From CAWJEL01 sp964647255 (GTDB lineage Bacteria; Chloroflexota; Anaerolineae; CG2-30-64-16): 33,554 nucleotides of DNA. The notes under the pieces are model-generated. The model did no database searches and was not told the origin of the DNA. It saw only the letters and a list, made by a program, of their open reading frames with translations. Position numbers and translations under genes: made by a program. This document shows, piece after piece, positions 1-6,290 of the stretch. Location: NCBI GenBank assembly GCA_964647255.1, contig CAZYGI010000043.1, positions 1-33,554 on the forward strand, given 5' to 3'. Position 1 is the first letter of the stretch, and each line of letters begins with the position of its first letter.

Positions 1-34
1 CAGGCCGACATGTTAACCGCTACACTACGTCCCC
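1..34 (-). tRNA. Partial tRNA, probably tRNA-Asp(GUC), 5' half only
   Basis: Read on the minus strand, bases 34 to 1 fold as the 5' half of a tRNA: acceptor strand GGGGACG, linker TA, D-stem GTGT pairing with ACAT around loop AGCGGTTA, then anticodon-stem strand TCGGC and loop start CTG. The window ends at the first anticodon base, a G. A GNN anticodon with this body fits tRNA-Asp(GUC) best. Other GNN tRNAs cannot be excluded because the rest of the anticodon, the T-arm and the 3' acceptor strand lie outside. A matching promoter sits just upstream (80-108). Confidence 0.8.
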
Positions 35-79
35 AGTTGTCCTTCCGGTTCACGCCTTTGTGCGCCGCAGACAGGTGAG

Positions 80-108
80 TTTATACCACAGCTACTTTTT
101 TGCGTCAA
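80..108 (-). promoter_or_regulatory. Sigma-70-type promoter of the tRNA
   Basis: On the minus strand, TTGACG (108-103) and TATAAA (85-80) are separated by exactly 17 bp, close to consensus. The predicted transcription start is near position 72, about 40 bases before the mature tRNA 5' end. The -35 box overlaps the TTG that would be the longest start of the opposing DMT gene, which favours a later start for that gene. Confidence 0.6.
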
Positions 109-1044
109 ATCTATACCGGTATCTTCTTCCAGGAGGCGCTTACGAACTATCTGGGGGAGTTCGCCGCGCTCGGCACGGCGACGATGTGGGCATTCTCGTC
201 GATCGCATTTACGTTCGGCGGTCAGCGCGTGGGGTCGGTGATCGTCAACCGCACACGGTTGGTGCTGGCCGTGCTTTTCCTGGCGGTCGCCCATTGGCTG
301 CTGGTCGGCCGGCCTTTTCCGTGGGACGCGGAGTGGCACCGCTTTTTGTGGCTGGGCGCTTCCGGTTTCATCGGGCTGGTGATCGGCGATAGCATGTTGT
401 TCCAGTGCTATGTGCTGATCGGCGCTCGGATCGGGGTGTTGCTGCTGTCGCTGTCGCCGTTGTTCGGGACGCTGCTGGCGTGGCTCTTCCTGCATGAAAC
501 CCTGTCGCCGCCGGAGATCGGCGCGATGGCGTTGGCACTGGCCGGGGTGGCTTGGGTCGTCTTGGAGCGCGGGAAGGGGAGCGCGCAAGGCAAAGACGGG
601 CGCGGCTATGGCCGCGGGATCGCCTTCGGCATCGGCGCAGCGCTGTGCCAGGCGACGGGCCTGGTGGTGGCGAAGCCCGGCTTGGCCGGCGGTTTCCCCG
701 CGCTCTCCGCAACGATGATCCGCATGACGACCGGCCTGATCGTGATGTGGTTGATCGCAGCCGCGACCGGCGCGGCAGGCCATACGATCCGGCGGGTGCG
801 CAGCGATCGCCGCGCGGCGCTGGCTATCACGGTCGGCGCCTTTGTCGGGCCCTTTCTCGGCGTGTGGCTGTCGCTGATCGCGGTGCAGTCGGCCCGCGTC
901 GGTATCGCCTCCACGCTGATGGCGATGACGCCGGTGATCTCGCTGCCGTTGGTGCCGCTTGTCTTTAGGGAGCACGTCTCGCTGCGTGCGGTCTTGGGCA
1001 CCTTAATCGCAATGGCGGGCGTCGCACTCATGATTTTGCTCTAG
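100..1044 (+). CDS. DMT/EamA-family membrane transporter
   Basis: A 314-residue hydrophobic protein with about ten predicted membrane segments in two EamA-like halves, the usual size and architecture of drug/metabolite transporter superfamily exporters. Substrate unknown. The second half carries the typical small-residue-rich helices (GIASTLMAMTPVISLPLVPLVF) with the conserved proline and the closing helix near residues 290-314. Start is uncertain. The longest frame uses TTG at 100 without a ribosome-binding site. A perfect AGGAGG at 131-136 lies 5 bases before an in-frame ACG (142), which would give a protein beginning (M)NYLGEFAALG, a natural EamA N-terminus. The first in-frame ATG (184) would cut into the first helix. 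The gene is convergent with the DUF503 gene; the palindrome at 1070-1109 lies between them. Confidence 0.85.
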   Translation: MRQIYTGIFFQEALTNYLGEFAALGTATMWAFSSIAFTFGGQRVGSVIVNRTRLVLAVLFLAVAHWLLVGRPFPWDAEWHRFLWLGASGFIGLVIGDSMLFQCYVLIGARIGVLLLSLSPLFGTLLAWLFLHETLSPPEIGAMALALAGVAWVVLERGKGSAQGKDGRGYGRGIAFGIGAALCQATGLVVAKPGLAGGFPALSATMIRMTTGLIVMWLIAAATGAAGHTIRRVRSDRRAALAITVGAFVGPFLGVWLSLIAVQSARVGIASTLMAMTPVISLPLVPLVFREHVSLRAVLGTLIAMAGVALMILL

Positions 1045-1069
1045 CGTTCGCGGGGCGGAGCGTTAGCGC

Positions 1070-1109
1070 GTTTACACGTTGGAACGTGTCAACGTTCCAA
1101 CGTGTAAAC
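1070..1109. terminator. Perfect 17-bp palindrome, probable bidirectional terminator and dispersed repeat
   Basis: The arm GTTTACACGTTGGAACG (1070-1086) and its exact reverse complement (1093-1109) flank the 6-base loop TGTCAA. It lies between the convergent ends of the DMT gene (1044) and the DUF503 gene (1111), where a terminator serving both strands is expected. There is no long T-tract, so intrinsic termination is an inference. The unit ACGTTCCAACGT recurs in the array at 2757-2800, so this also belongs to a local repeat family. Confidence 0.65.
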
Positions 1110-1110
1110 A

Positions 1111-1398
1111 TCACATCAGTTCGATGGTGTAGTCCACCAGTTCGGCGTCCAGCCGCCAGGCCGCGACGCTGTTGGCGATCTTTTCAAGCAGGCCGTGGAC
1201 ATAATCCGCGCTGACCGAGACGGCGGCCACGGCCAGCACAGTGTGGCCAAGCTGATCCTGGTCTTCGATCTCGGCCACCGAGACGTTGAATTCGTGCCGG
1301 ATGCGGGCGACGAGGGGTTTGACCACCCCTCGTTTTTCCTTTAAAGAGGTGATGCCGGGGATGTAGATTTCAAGGGTGAGCAGGCCGACGGTTGGCAT
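1111..1398 (-). CDS. DUF503 family protein (YlxP-like)
   Basis: A 95-residue protein matching the DUF503 family in length and pattern: an N-terminal beta strand (VGLLTLEIYIPGITSLKEKR) with the characteristic SLKEKR, then helix and strand (VVKPLVARIRHEFNVSVAEI), then a second strand (VLAVAAVSVSAD) and a C-terminal helix. The fold is a small ferredoxin-like dimer. In Firmicutes the homologue ylxP sits next to rbfA in the translation operon, but no molecular function is established. The ATG at 1398 was chosen because it starts directly at the conserved first strand; the frame stays open upstream only through repeat sequence and the Nudix 3' end. Last gene of the aminopeptidase-lipM-Nudix-DUF503 operon. 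Confidence 0.85.
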   Translation of the reverse strand: MPTVGLLTLEIYIPGITSLKEKRGVVKPLVARIRHEFNVSVAEIEDQDQLGHTVLAVAAVSVSADYVHGLLEKIANSVAAWRLDAELVDYTIELM

Positions 1399-1480
1399 AG
1401 GCTGTTTGCTAGAGGCTGGTTGTTGGAAGCGGGTTGTTAGATGCTGGTTGCTGTACCAGCTTCTGGTTTCTGGCTTCCAT
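1399..1480 (-). repeat. Dispersed tandem-like repeat forming the Nudix gene 3' end
   Basis: The minus strand reads as irregular short units of the type CCAGCAACCAGCATCTAACA and CAACCAGCCTCTAGCAAAC, ending just before the DUF503 start. It forms a Q/N/P/T-rich C-terminal tail on the Nudix protein that the enzyme fold does not need. Composition is clearly unlike the surrounding GC-rich codons. Confidence 0.5.
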
Positions 1481-1921
1481 CCTTCTGGCCCGTGCGACAA
1501 ATTCGCGCTCGGACCCAAAGGTGATCAATGCTTCGGCGTCGGCCAGGTCGGCGGCCCAGCGCGGGGTGAAGCGGGCCTCGTCTGAGTCCGGGCTGGTGAA
1601 GTGGGGTTCACCGCGCACCGGGTCGGCCAACCGCATCAGGTAGAAGTGCTCGTGGCGCAGGACGCGTTCGTCGGGCAGGATGAACTCGTTGAGGTACTCC
1701 CCCAGGTCAGCGGTGATCTCCACGCCGCAGTAGCCGGTCTCTTCGCAGGTCTCGCGGATGGCGGCCTGCTCATCGCTCTCGCCGGGCTCGACGTGTCCTT
1801 TGGGCAGGCGGATCTCGAAGATGAGGTTGCCGTTGCGCATCACCCACCGCTCGATTAACAGCACGCGGCCGGCATTGTCCACCACAACGCCGCCCGCGGC
1901 CCGGTATTCACGCTGGTTCAT
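1409..1921 (-). CDS. Nudix hydrolase
   Basis: A 170-residue Nudix enzyme. The full Nudix box GX5EX7REUXEEXGU is present around residues 42-64 (GHVEPGE, then RETCEETGY), supplying the catalytic and metal-binding glutamates. The N-terminus (YRAAGGVVVDNAGRVLLIER) is the usual first strand. Substrate cannot be predicted; it would be a nucleoside diphosphate linked to another group. The last 20 or so residues (from about RNQKLVQQPASNNP) come from a dispersed repeat and probably lie outside the fold. It starts 26 bases after lipM ends, on the same strand, and is followed 10 bases later by the DUF503 gene, so it is probably co-transcribed with both. Confidence 0.9.
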   Translation of the reverse strand: MNQREYRAAGGVVVDNAGRVLLIERWVMRNGNLIFEIRLPKGHVEPGESDEQAAIRETCEETGYCGVEITADLGEYLNEFILPDERVLRHEHFYLMRLADPVRGEPHFTSPDSDEARFTPRWAADLADAEALITFGSEREFVARARRMEARNQKLVQQPASNNPLPTTSL

Positions 1922-1940
1922 GAGCTTCCTTCTTCGCCGT

Positions 1941-1956
1941 GCGGGCTTACGCCCGC
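1941..1956. other. Small hairpin at the lipM stop codon
   Basis: GCGGGC (1941-1946) and GCCCGC (1951-1956) form a 6-bp GC-only stem with a TTAC loop that contains the TAA stop of lipM. It lies between lipM and the Nudix start, so it may modulate read-through or mRNA stability. It is too short and lacks the T-run of a terminator. Confidence 0.3.
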
Positions 1957-2807
1957 AGCGTCCACGTGGGATGCGCGTACTTTTCGCGCACCAACTCGGC
2001 GGCCAGGGCGCGTTCGGCGTCGGTCAGCTCGCCGGGCGCCAGCTCGATCGCTAATGCCTCGGCCAGGCCGGCGGCCAACGCAGCCTGCGCTGCCTCATAG
2101 CTGACAGGGCGGCTGATCAGCTCCTCGACGGTCGCCGCATGACCGATCAGCGAGGCGCGCAGCATCGCACGTTTTTCTTCATCGTCAAATGCCAGGCAGT
2201 CCACCACCCGCGTCAAGTCGCCGGTCAGCGGGAGCGAGCCGTGCTGGAGCACCGATTTGGCGCGGCGCGCCTGCGCGCTGCCCAGGATCTTGCGTCCGCC
2301 GGCCACGATTTCGTAGGCGGACGGCACCTCAAAGCAGGCGGCCGAGACATCGGGGCCGGCGCGATTCGTGCCGGGCGCCGGTTCCGCCGGAAGGCCCAGC
2401 CGCCTGAGCCCCGCCACCAGGCCCTCACTGATGCGCAAGTAGCTGTCGAGCACCAGCCCTGCCATCAACGGATGATCGGGCGCGGCGACCAGGCTGTAGG
2501 TCAGCTCATCGGTGTGCAGGATCGCCCGACCGCCGGTGGGCCGCCGCACGATGTCGTAGCCCAATGCGGCGCAGCGGGCGCGGTCCACCTCGATGTACTT
2601 CTGGTTCCGTCCCAGCGAGACGCACGGCGGCGCCCACGCATAGAATCGCAGCGTCGGCGGCGCCAGCCCATCGCCGACCGCCTGGGCGATTGCTTCGTCA
2701 ATCGCCATGTTTTCCGCACCCGCGGCCGGGCCGTGCTGGAGGAGACGCCAGATGTTTGAACGTTGGAACGTCGGAACGCTGGAACGTGCAAACGTGTCAA
2801 CGGTCAT
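1947..2807 (-). CDS. lipM: Octanoyltransferase LipM / lipoate-protein ligase family
   Basis: A 286-residue BPL/LplA-fold acyltransferase predicted to move octanoyl from acyl carrier protein to lipoyl domains in the cytoplasm. Visible motifs are ENMAIDEA (32-39), the substrate loop RRPTGGRAILH (88-98), a Cys at 158 in the ACFEVPSAYEIV context that matches the catalytic Cys of LipM, and GRKILGSAQARR with Lys173 followed by LQHGS. The Cys and the GSAQ-LQHGS pattern favour LipM over LplA. The ATG at 2807 overlaps the aminopeptidase stop as ATGA, indicating translational coupling. The first 18 residues (MTVDTFARSSVPTFQRSN) are encoded by a dispersed repeat and precede the conserved WRLLQHGP start, so the N-terminus is probably a non-native extension. 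No lipA is visible in the window. Confidence 0.85.
   Translation of the reverse strand: MTVDTFARSSVPTFQRSNIWRLLQHGPAAGAENMAIDEAIAQAVGDGLAPPTLRFYAWAPPCVSLGRNQKYIEVDRARCAALGYDIVRRPTGGRAILHTDELTYSLVAAPDHPLMAGLVLDSYLRISEGLVAGLRRLGLPAEPAPGTNRAGPDVSAACFEVPSAYEIVAGGRKILGSAQARRAKSVLQHGSLPLTGDLTRVVDCLAFDDEEKRAMLRASLIGHAATVEELISRPVSYEAAQAALAAGLAEALAIELAPGELTDAERALAAELVREKYAHPTWTLRA
2757..2800. repeat. Dispersed CGTTCCAACGT-type repeat inside the lipM 5' end
   Basis: Four imperfect, roughly 10-base units of the form GAACGTTGGAACGTCGGAAC, then GCTGGAACGTGCAAACGTGT, on the plus strand. The unit matches the arms of the palindrome at 1070-1109. The array lies wholly within the first codons of lipM, in frame. 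Confidence 0.6.
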
Positions 2808-3913
2808 TCCCACAGCATGTACTTCCCAGCTTTGGCGAACAGCTCGCCGTCCACCGTCACCTCGCCGCCGGCGCGCAGGTCGCACAGCATGTCCCAGTGA
2901 ATTGCTGAGCGGTTGGTTGAGCCGGTCTCGGGATAGCCGCCGCCGAACGCCATGTGCACGGTGCCGCCGATCTTTTCGTCGAACAGCATGTTCTTGATGA
3001 AACGCTGGATGCCGAAATTGGTGCCGAAGGCAAACTCGCCCAATCGCCGGCTGCCCTCGTCCGTTGTTAGCATCTGGGTCAGGAATTCCTCGTTCTTGGC
3101 CGCGGTCCACCTGACCGCGACGCCGTCCTCGAACCATACGCGCACGCCGCTGACCTCGCGGCCCTGATAAATGGCGGGGAAGCTGAACGCGACATGGCCG
3201 TTGATCTTGGTCTCCTCCGGGCCGGTGAAGACCTCGCCGTCCGGCATGTTCTTGTCGCCGCAACAGTTGACGAAGCTGCGGCCGGCGATGCCGACGGTCA
3301 GATCGGTGTCGGGGCCGACGAGGTGAACCTCCTTCTTGCCGGCCAGCCAGTCCACCAGGATCTGCTGTTTGCGCGCCACCTCTTGCCAGGCCGCCACGGG
3401 GTCCGGCTGATCGCACAGGCATGCGCCGTAGACGAAGTCCTCGAAATCCGCCAGCGACAGGTCAGCGTCTTGGGCGAACGCGTCGGTCGGGAAAAGGGTG
3501 ACGTTCCACCGCAGCGCGCCGCTGGCGCTCCGATCCATGAAGGTCTGTGACAGCGGGCGCCAGGCCCGGGCGCGCCGCGCCTGCTTGGCCGGATCGGCAT
3601 TGGAAAGCTCCCGGGTGTTGGTCTCGCTGCTGATGGCGAGCCGCACATCAAAGGTTTCGATGACGTGCTTCATCACCGGTGGGACATAGCTTAGCTGCTC
3701 ATCATTGGCGTACTGGTAGAAGATCGGGGACATGCCGGGCAGGTCAATGATTGGCGTGAGGTGACCACCGCGCTGCAAAATCAGCTTGTAGATTTCCTGG
3801 ATCAACGGCTTGGCCGCGGGGGTGGCAGTCAGAAAGACCTGGTCGTTGGGTTTGACTTTGACCGAGTAGTCCACGATGACTTTCGCAAGGTTGGCGATGC
3901 GTGAATCGGACAT
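2804..3913 (-). CDS. M29-family metallo-aminopeptidase (AmpS-like)
   Basis: A 369-residue peptidase of family M29, a two-metal cytoplasmic aminopeptidase common in thermophiles. Family metal-ligand positions are recognisable: Glu227 (NMPDGEVFT), Glu293 (RLGEFAFGTN), His320 (GTVHMAFG), and His339 and Asp341 (AIHWDML). The N-terminal domain (LAKVIVDYSVKVKPNDQV) is also typical. ATG 3913 was chosen because GGAGG lies 7 bases upstream and the consensus N-terminus begins there; the frame could extend 22 codons further without support. First gene of a four-gene minus-strand operon, coupled to lipM by ATGA. Transcribed from the TTGGCG/TATAAT promoter at 3951-3979. Confidence 0.92.
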   Translation of the reverse strand: MSDSRIANLAKVIVDYSVKVKPNDQVFLTATPAAKPLIQEIYKLILQRGGHLTPIIDLPGMSPIFYQYANDEQLSYVPPVMKHVIETFDVRLAISSETNTRELSNADPAKQARRARAWRPLSQTFMDRSASGALRWNVTLFPTDAFAQDADLSLADFEDFVYGACLCDQPDPVAAWQEVARKQQILVDWLAGKKEVHLVGPDTDLTVGIAGRSFVNCCGDKNMPDGEVFTGPEETKINGHVAFSFPAIYQGREVSGVRVWFEDGVAVRWTAAKNEEFLTQMLTTDEGSRRLGEFAFGTNFGIQRFIKNMLFDEKIGGTVHMAFGGGYPETGSTNRSAIHWDMLCDLRAGGEVTVDGELFAKAGKYMLWE

Positions 3914-3950
3914 GAGAAATCCTCCGGCGTTGGAGTCTGAACCGGCGGGG

Positions 3951-3979
3951 ATTATATCACTCCTCGGTATCCCCGCCAA
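3951..3979 (-). promoter_or_regulatory. Promoter of the aminopeptidase-lipM operon
   Basis: Minus strand: TTGGCG (3979-3974), a 17-bp spacer and TATAAT (3956-3951). The predicted start is near 3944, giving a leader of about 30 bases that contains the GGAGG site. Its -35 box directly abuts the -35 box of the divergent promoter. Confidence 0.7.
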
Positions 3980-4008
3980 TTGCGCGGTGCGACGCTTCCT
4001 GCTACAAT
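3980..4008 (+). promoter_or_regulatory. Promoter of the small ORF-phoB-phoR operon
   Basis: TTGCGC (3980-3985), a 17-bp spacer and TACAAT (4003-4008), followed 26 bases later by the GGAGGGG ribosome-binding site of the 4044 ORF. No 11-bp TTAAC array is visible here, so the two-component genes do not look strongly autoregulated by the mechanism inferred for arsC/pstS. Confidence 0.6.
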
Positions 4009-4043
4009 CGAAGCAACTCTGTCTACGGCGCTCGGAGGGGCGA

Positions 4044-4241
4044 ATGGCTCGTATTAAATCTGCTGATGTATTCGATCACCTGACCCCGCAAATTCGGGCT
4101 GCATTGGATGACGCGGTGGAGCGCGCATTGCCGGGCGTGGAAGTGGATCGGCGCAAGTTGTACCTGGAGTTTCGTCGCGCGTTGGGCGCCAGGCTGAAGC
4201 CGTGGGAGAACGTGCCCAACGCGGCCGTGGACGCCGATTGA
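4044..4241 (+). CDS. Conserved-looking small protein, 65 aa, function unknown
   Basis: A 65-residue soluble, mostly helical protein (MARIKSADVFDHLTPQIR at the start, RRKLYLEFRRALGARLKPWE in the middle). I do not recognise a family. Coding status is supported by a strong GGAGGGG site 3 bases before the ATG, a promoter at 3980-4008 and codon use like its neighbours. It ends 31 bases before the response-regulator start and is likely co-transcribed with it. The charged, amphipathic helices might suit a protein-binding role, but nothing specific can be claimed. Confidence 0.6.
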   Translation: MARIKSADVFDHLTPQIRAALDDAVERALPGVEVDRRKLYLEFRRALGARLKPWENVPNAAVDAD

Positions 4242-4272
4242 GACCTGGGTGCGCCGAGCATGAGGTATGTTG

Positions 4273-4950
4273 ATGCCCGATAAGATCCTTCTTGCCGACG
4301 ATGACGCGAATTTGCTGGAGACGCTCGCGTTCAACCTGCGCGCGGCCGGTTTTCAGGTTGTGACCGCCCCCGACGGCGCGGCCGCGCTGGATCTAGCGCG
4401 CAGCGAGGCGCCCGACCTGGTGATCCTCGACCTGATGATGCCGCAATTGGACGGCCTGACGGTGTGCCGGAGCATCCGCCAGGCCGCGGACACGCCGATC
4501 TTGATCCTCACGGCGCGCACCGGGGAGCTTGACAAGATCATCGGCCTGGAGAGCGGCGCGGACGATTACCTGACCAAGCCGTTCAGCCTGGGGGAGCTCC
4601 AGGCGCGCATCCGTGCGTTGCTGCGGCGCGCTGGGCCGCGCCAGGCCAGCGACGAGCTCCAGGCGGGTGATTTGCGCCTGAATATGATCAGCCGCCGTGC
4701 ATTCCTGGGCGACAGGGAACTGGTGCTCAGCCCGAAGGAGTTCAGTTTGCTGGCCGAGTTGATGCGCCATCGAGGCGCGGTGCTCTCGCGCGATCTGCTC
4801 TTGACGCGCGTCTGGGGGTATGATTTTTACGGCGACAACCGCACCGTGGATGTGCACGTGCGTTGGCTGCGTGAGAAGATCGAGGCCGATCCGGCGCAGC
4901 CGGTCCGCATCGTCACGGTGCGCGGCATCGGGTATCGGTTCGAGGGCTAG
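4273..4950 (+). CDS. phoB: OmpR/PhoB-family response regulator
   Basis: A 225-residue regulator. The receiver domain (1-120) has the acidic cluster DDD (9-11), phospho-acceptor Asp53 in VILDLMMP, Thr80 and Lys102 (TKPF). The OmpR-type winged-helix DNA-binding domain (about 127-224) ends with the typical DVHVRWLREKIE and VRGIGYRFEG. It is predicted to be phosphorylated by the adjacent kinase and to bind 11-bp direct repeats upstream of arsC, pstS1 and pstS2. The phoB/phoP name rests on that neighbourhood. ATG 4273 is preferred over ATG 4267 because the GAGG at 4262-4265 has 7-base spacing only to 4273. Confidence 0.88.
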   Translation: MPDKILLADDDANLLETLAFNLRAAGFQVVTAPDGAAALDLARSEAPDLVILDLMMPQLDGLTVCRSIRQAADTPILILTARTGELDKIIGLESGADDYLTKPFSLGELQARIRALLRRAGPRQASDELQAGDLRLNMISRRAFLGDRELVLSPKEFSLLAELMRHRGAVLSRDLLLTRVWGYDFYGDNRTVDVHVRWLREKIEADPAQPVRIVTVRGIGYRFEG

Positions 4951-4952
4951 GC

Positions 4953-6125
4953 ATGGCTTCCTGGGTTGTCCTGCTCGGTGTGCTGCTCCTGTGCGCCGTC
5001 ACGGCGCTGATTTGGGTCGGCGTGCTGCTCCGCCGGGCGACTGTGCGGGTGCAGGTCGCCTACACCGAACGCGCCGAGGCGAATGCCCGGCAGGTCGAGC
5101 TTGAGCACCAGCTCGCAGCCAGCCGCGCCTGCCTCGATTCGCTGGGGCAGGCGACATCGGATGGGCTGTTAGTGCTGGACGACAATCGGCAGATTACCTG
5201 GGCCAACCCATCGGCGTGGGAGATGTTCGGCGCGACAGCCCCACAGCTCGGCCAATCGTTCATCAGCCTGGTGCGCGATGCCGAGCTGAACCAGGCGGTG
5301 CTCGACGCAGCGTCCGGCCGCCGTTCGATCACCCGGCAGGCTGCGGTGGGCGGCCGCACGCTGCGCATCTGGGCGGCGCCGATCTCCGATGGCGTTGCCG
5401 GCGGCGTCGCGGTAACCGTCGAGGACGTCACTGAGCTGCAGCGGCTCGGCCGGGCGCGGCGGGATTTTGTCGCTAACCTTTCCCATGAGCTCCGTACGCC
5501 GCTGGCAAATATTGACCTGGCGGCCCAGACCTTGCACCAGAGCGCGGGCAGCGATCCGGCCGTGACGCGGCGGATGCTCGATCAGATTCAGGCGCAGGTG
5601 CGCACCCTCAGCCAGCTCAGCCAGGAGATGATGGAGCTGGCGCAGATCGAGTCGGGTCAGGTCTTGCTGAAGCTGGAGCCGCGCGAGGTCGAGCCGGTGG
5701 TGCGCCGCAGTGTCACGCAGTTGTTGCCGCAGGCCGGCCTGAAGGGGCAACACATCAGTGTAGTGGTGCCGCGCGGGCTGGCGGCGTTGATGGACGAGCA
5801 GCAGGTGGGCCGAGTCATCGGCAACCTGGCGCACAACGCGGTCAAATTCGCGCCGGAAGGCGGCGTGATCAGCATTGAGGCCCGGCCTGCCGGCGAGGAA
5901 GACGTGTGCATCTGTGTGTCCGACAACGGGCCGGGCATCCCCAGGGACGAACAAGCGCGTATCTTCGAACGCTTCTTCAAGGGCGATCGCTCGCGCACGC
6001 AAGGCGGCACCGGCCTGGGCCTTGCCATCGCCCGGCACATCGTCGAGGGCCACGGCGGTCGCATCTGGGTCGAGAGCACGCCCGGCCAAGGCGCCACCTT
6101 CTGCTTCACGCTGCCGCGGGCCTAA
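4953..6125 (+). CDS. phoR: PhoR-like sensor histidine kinase
   Basis: A 390-residue kinase starting 2 bases after the regulator stop. One N-terminal membrane helix (about 4-26), then a short coiled region (35-60), a PAS domain (about 60-160, LDSLGQATSDGLLVLDDNRQ), HisKA with phospho-accepting His178 in NLSHELRTPL, and an HATPase with N-box NLAHNAVKF (Asn295), G1 DNGPGIP (324-330), F-box FERFFKGD and G2 GGTGLGLA (351-358). The lack of a sizeable extracellular loop is typical of PhoR kinases, which sense phosphate indirectly through Pst/PhoU rather than by an external domain. The PAS domain would be the likely contact for PhoU. Operon with phoB, directly upstream of the pst locus. Confidence 0.9.
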   Translation: MASWVVLLGVLLLCAVTALIWVGVLLRRATVRVQVAYTERAEANARQVELEHQLAASRACLDSLGQATSDGLLVLDDNRQITWANPSAWEMFGATAPQLGQSFISLVRDAELNQAVLDAASGRRSITRQAAVGGRTLRIWAAPISDGVAGGVAVTVEDVTELQRLGRARRDFVANLSHELRTPLANIDLAAQTLHQSAGSDPAVTRRMLDQIQAQVRTLSQLSQEMMELAQIESGQVLLKLEPREVEPVVRRSVTQLLPQAGLKGQHISVVVPRGLAALMDEQQVGRVIGNLAHNAVKFAPEGGVISIEARPAGEEDVCICVSDNGPGIPRDEQARIFERFFKGDRSRTQGGTGLGLAIARHIVEGHGGRIWVESTPGQGATFCFTLPRA

Positions 6126-6184
6126 TCCTCCTCTTAGGCTCTGCTGTTCCTCTGATTCCTCGGCGTTTCAACTGTAAAGAGATC

Positions 6185-6249
6185 TTAGCAATTCCTTGAC
6201 CGCGGCTTAACCGCTCCTTGCCCGTGCGTTAAATCGCGCCTGGTATGAT
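6185..6249 (+). promoter_or_regulatory. Pho-box array and promoter of arsC-pstB1-phoU1
   Basis: Five pentamers spaced exactly 11 bp: TTAGC (6185), TTGAC (6196), TTAAC (6207), TTGCC (6218), TTAAA (6229); a weaker TGTAA at 6174 keeps the phase. A -10 box TATGAT (6244-6249) preceded by TGG begins 15 bp after the last repeat, and there is no recognisable -35 at 6221-6226. This matches the Gram-positive PhoP box plan (TTAACA-like repeats, about 11-bp period) and implies an activator-dependent promoter. The start would be near 6256, with the arsC ATG at 6291. Confidence 0.7.
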
Positions 6250-6290
6250 TTCGCAGTAAAAGCGCAAAAAGGCTGTCAGGAGTTGCATCC

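Noticed and set aside
1..34. tRNA-Glu instead of tRNA-Asp
   Set aside because: The first anticodon base is G, whereas tRNA-Glu needs U or C there; Asp(GUC) is the best fit for the visible half.
2808..3422. Upstream extension of the lipM frame (about 205 codons)
   Set aside because: It reads antiframe through the aminopeptidase gene with Arg-rich nonsense; LipM begins at or after 2807.
6120..6139. Rho-independent terminator after phoR (GCCTAA/TTAGGC)
   Set aside because: Only 6 bp of AT-containing stem without a T-tract; too weak to call.
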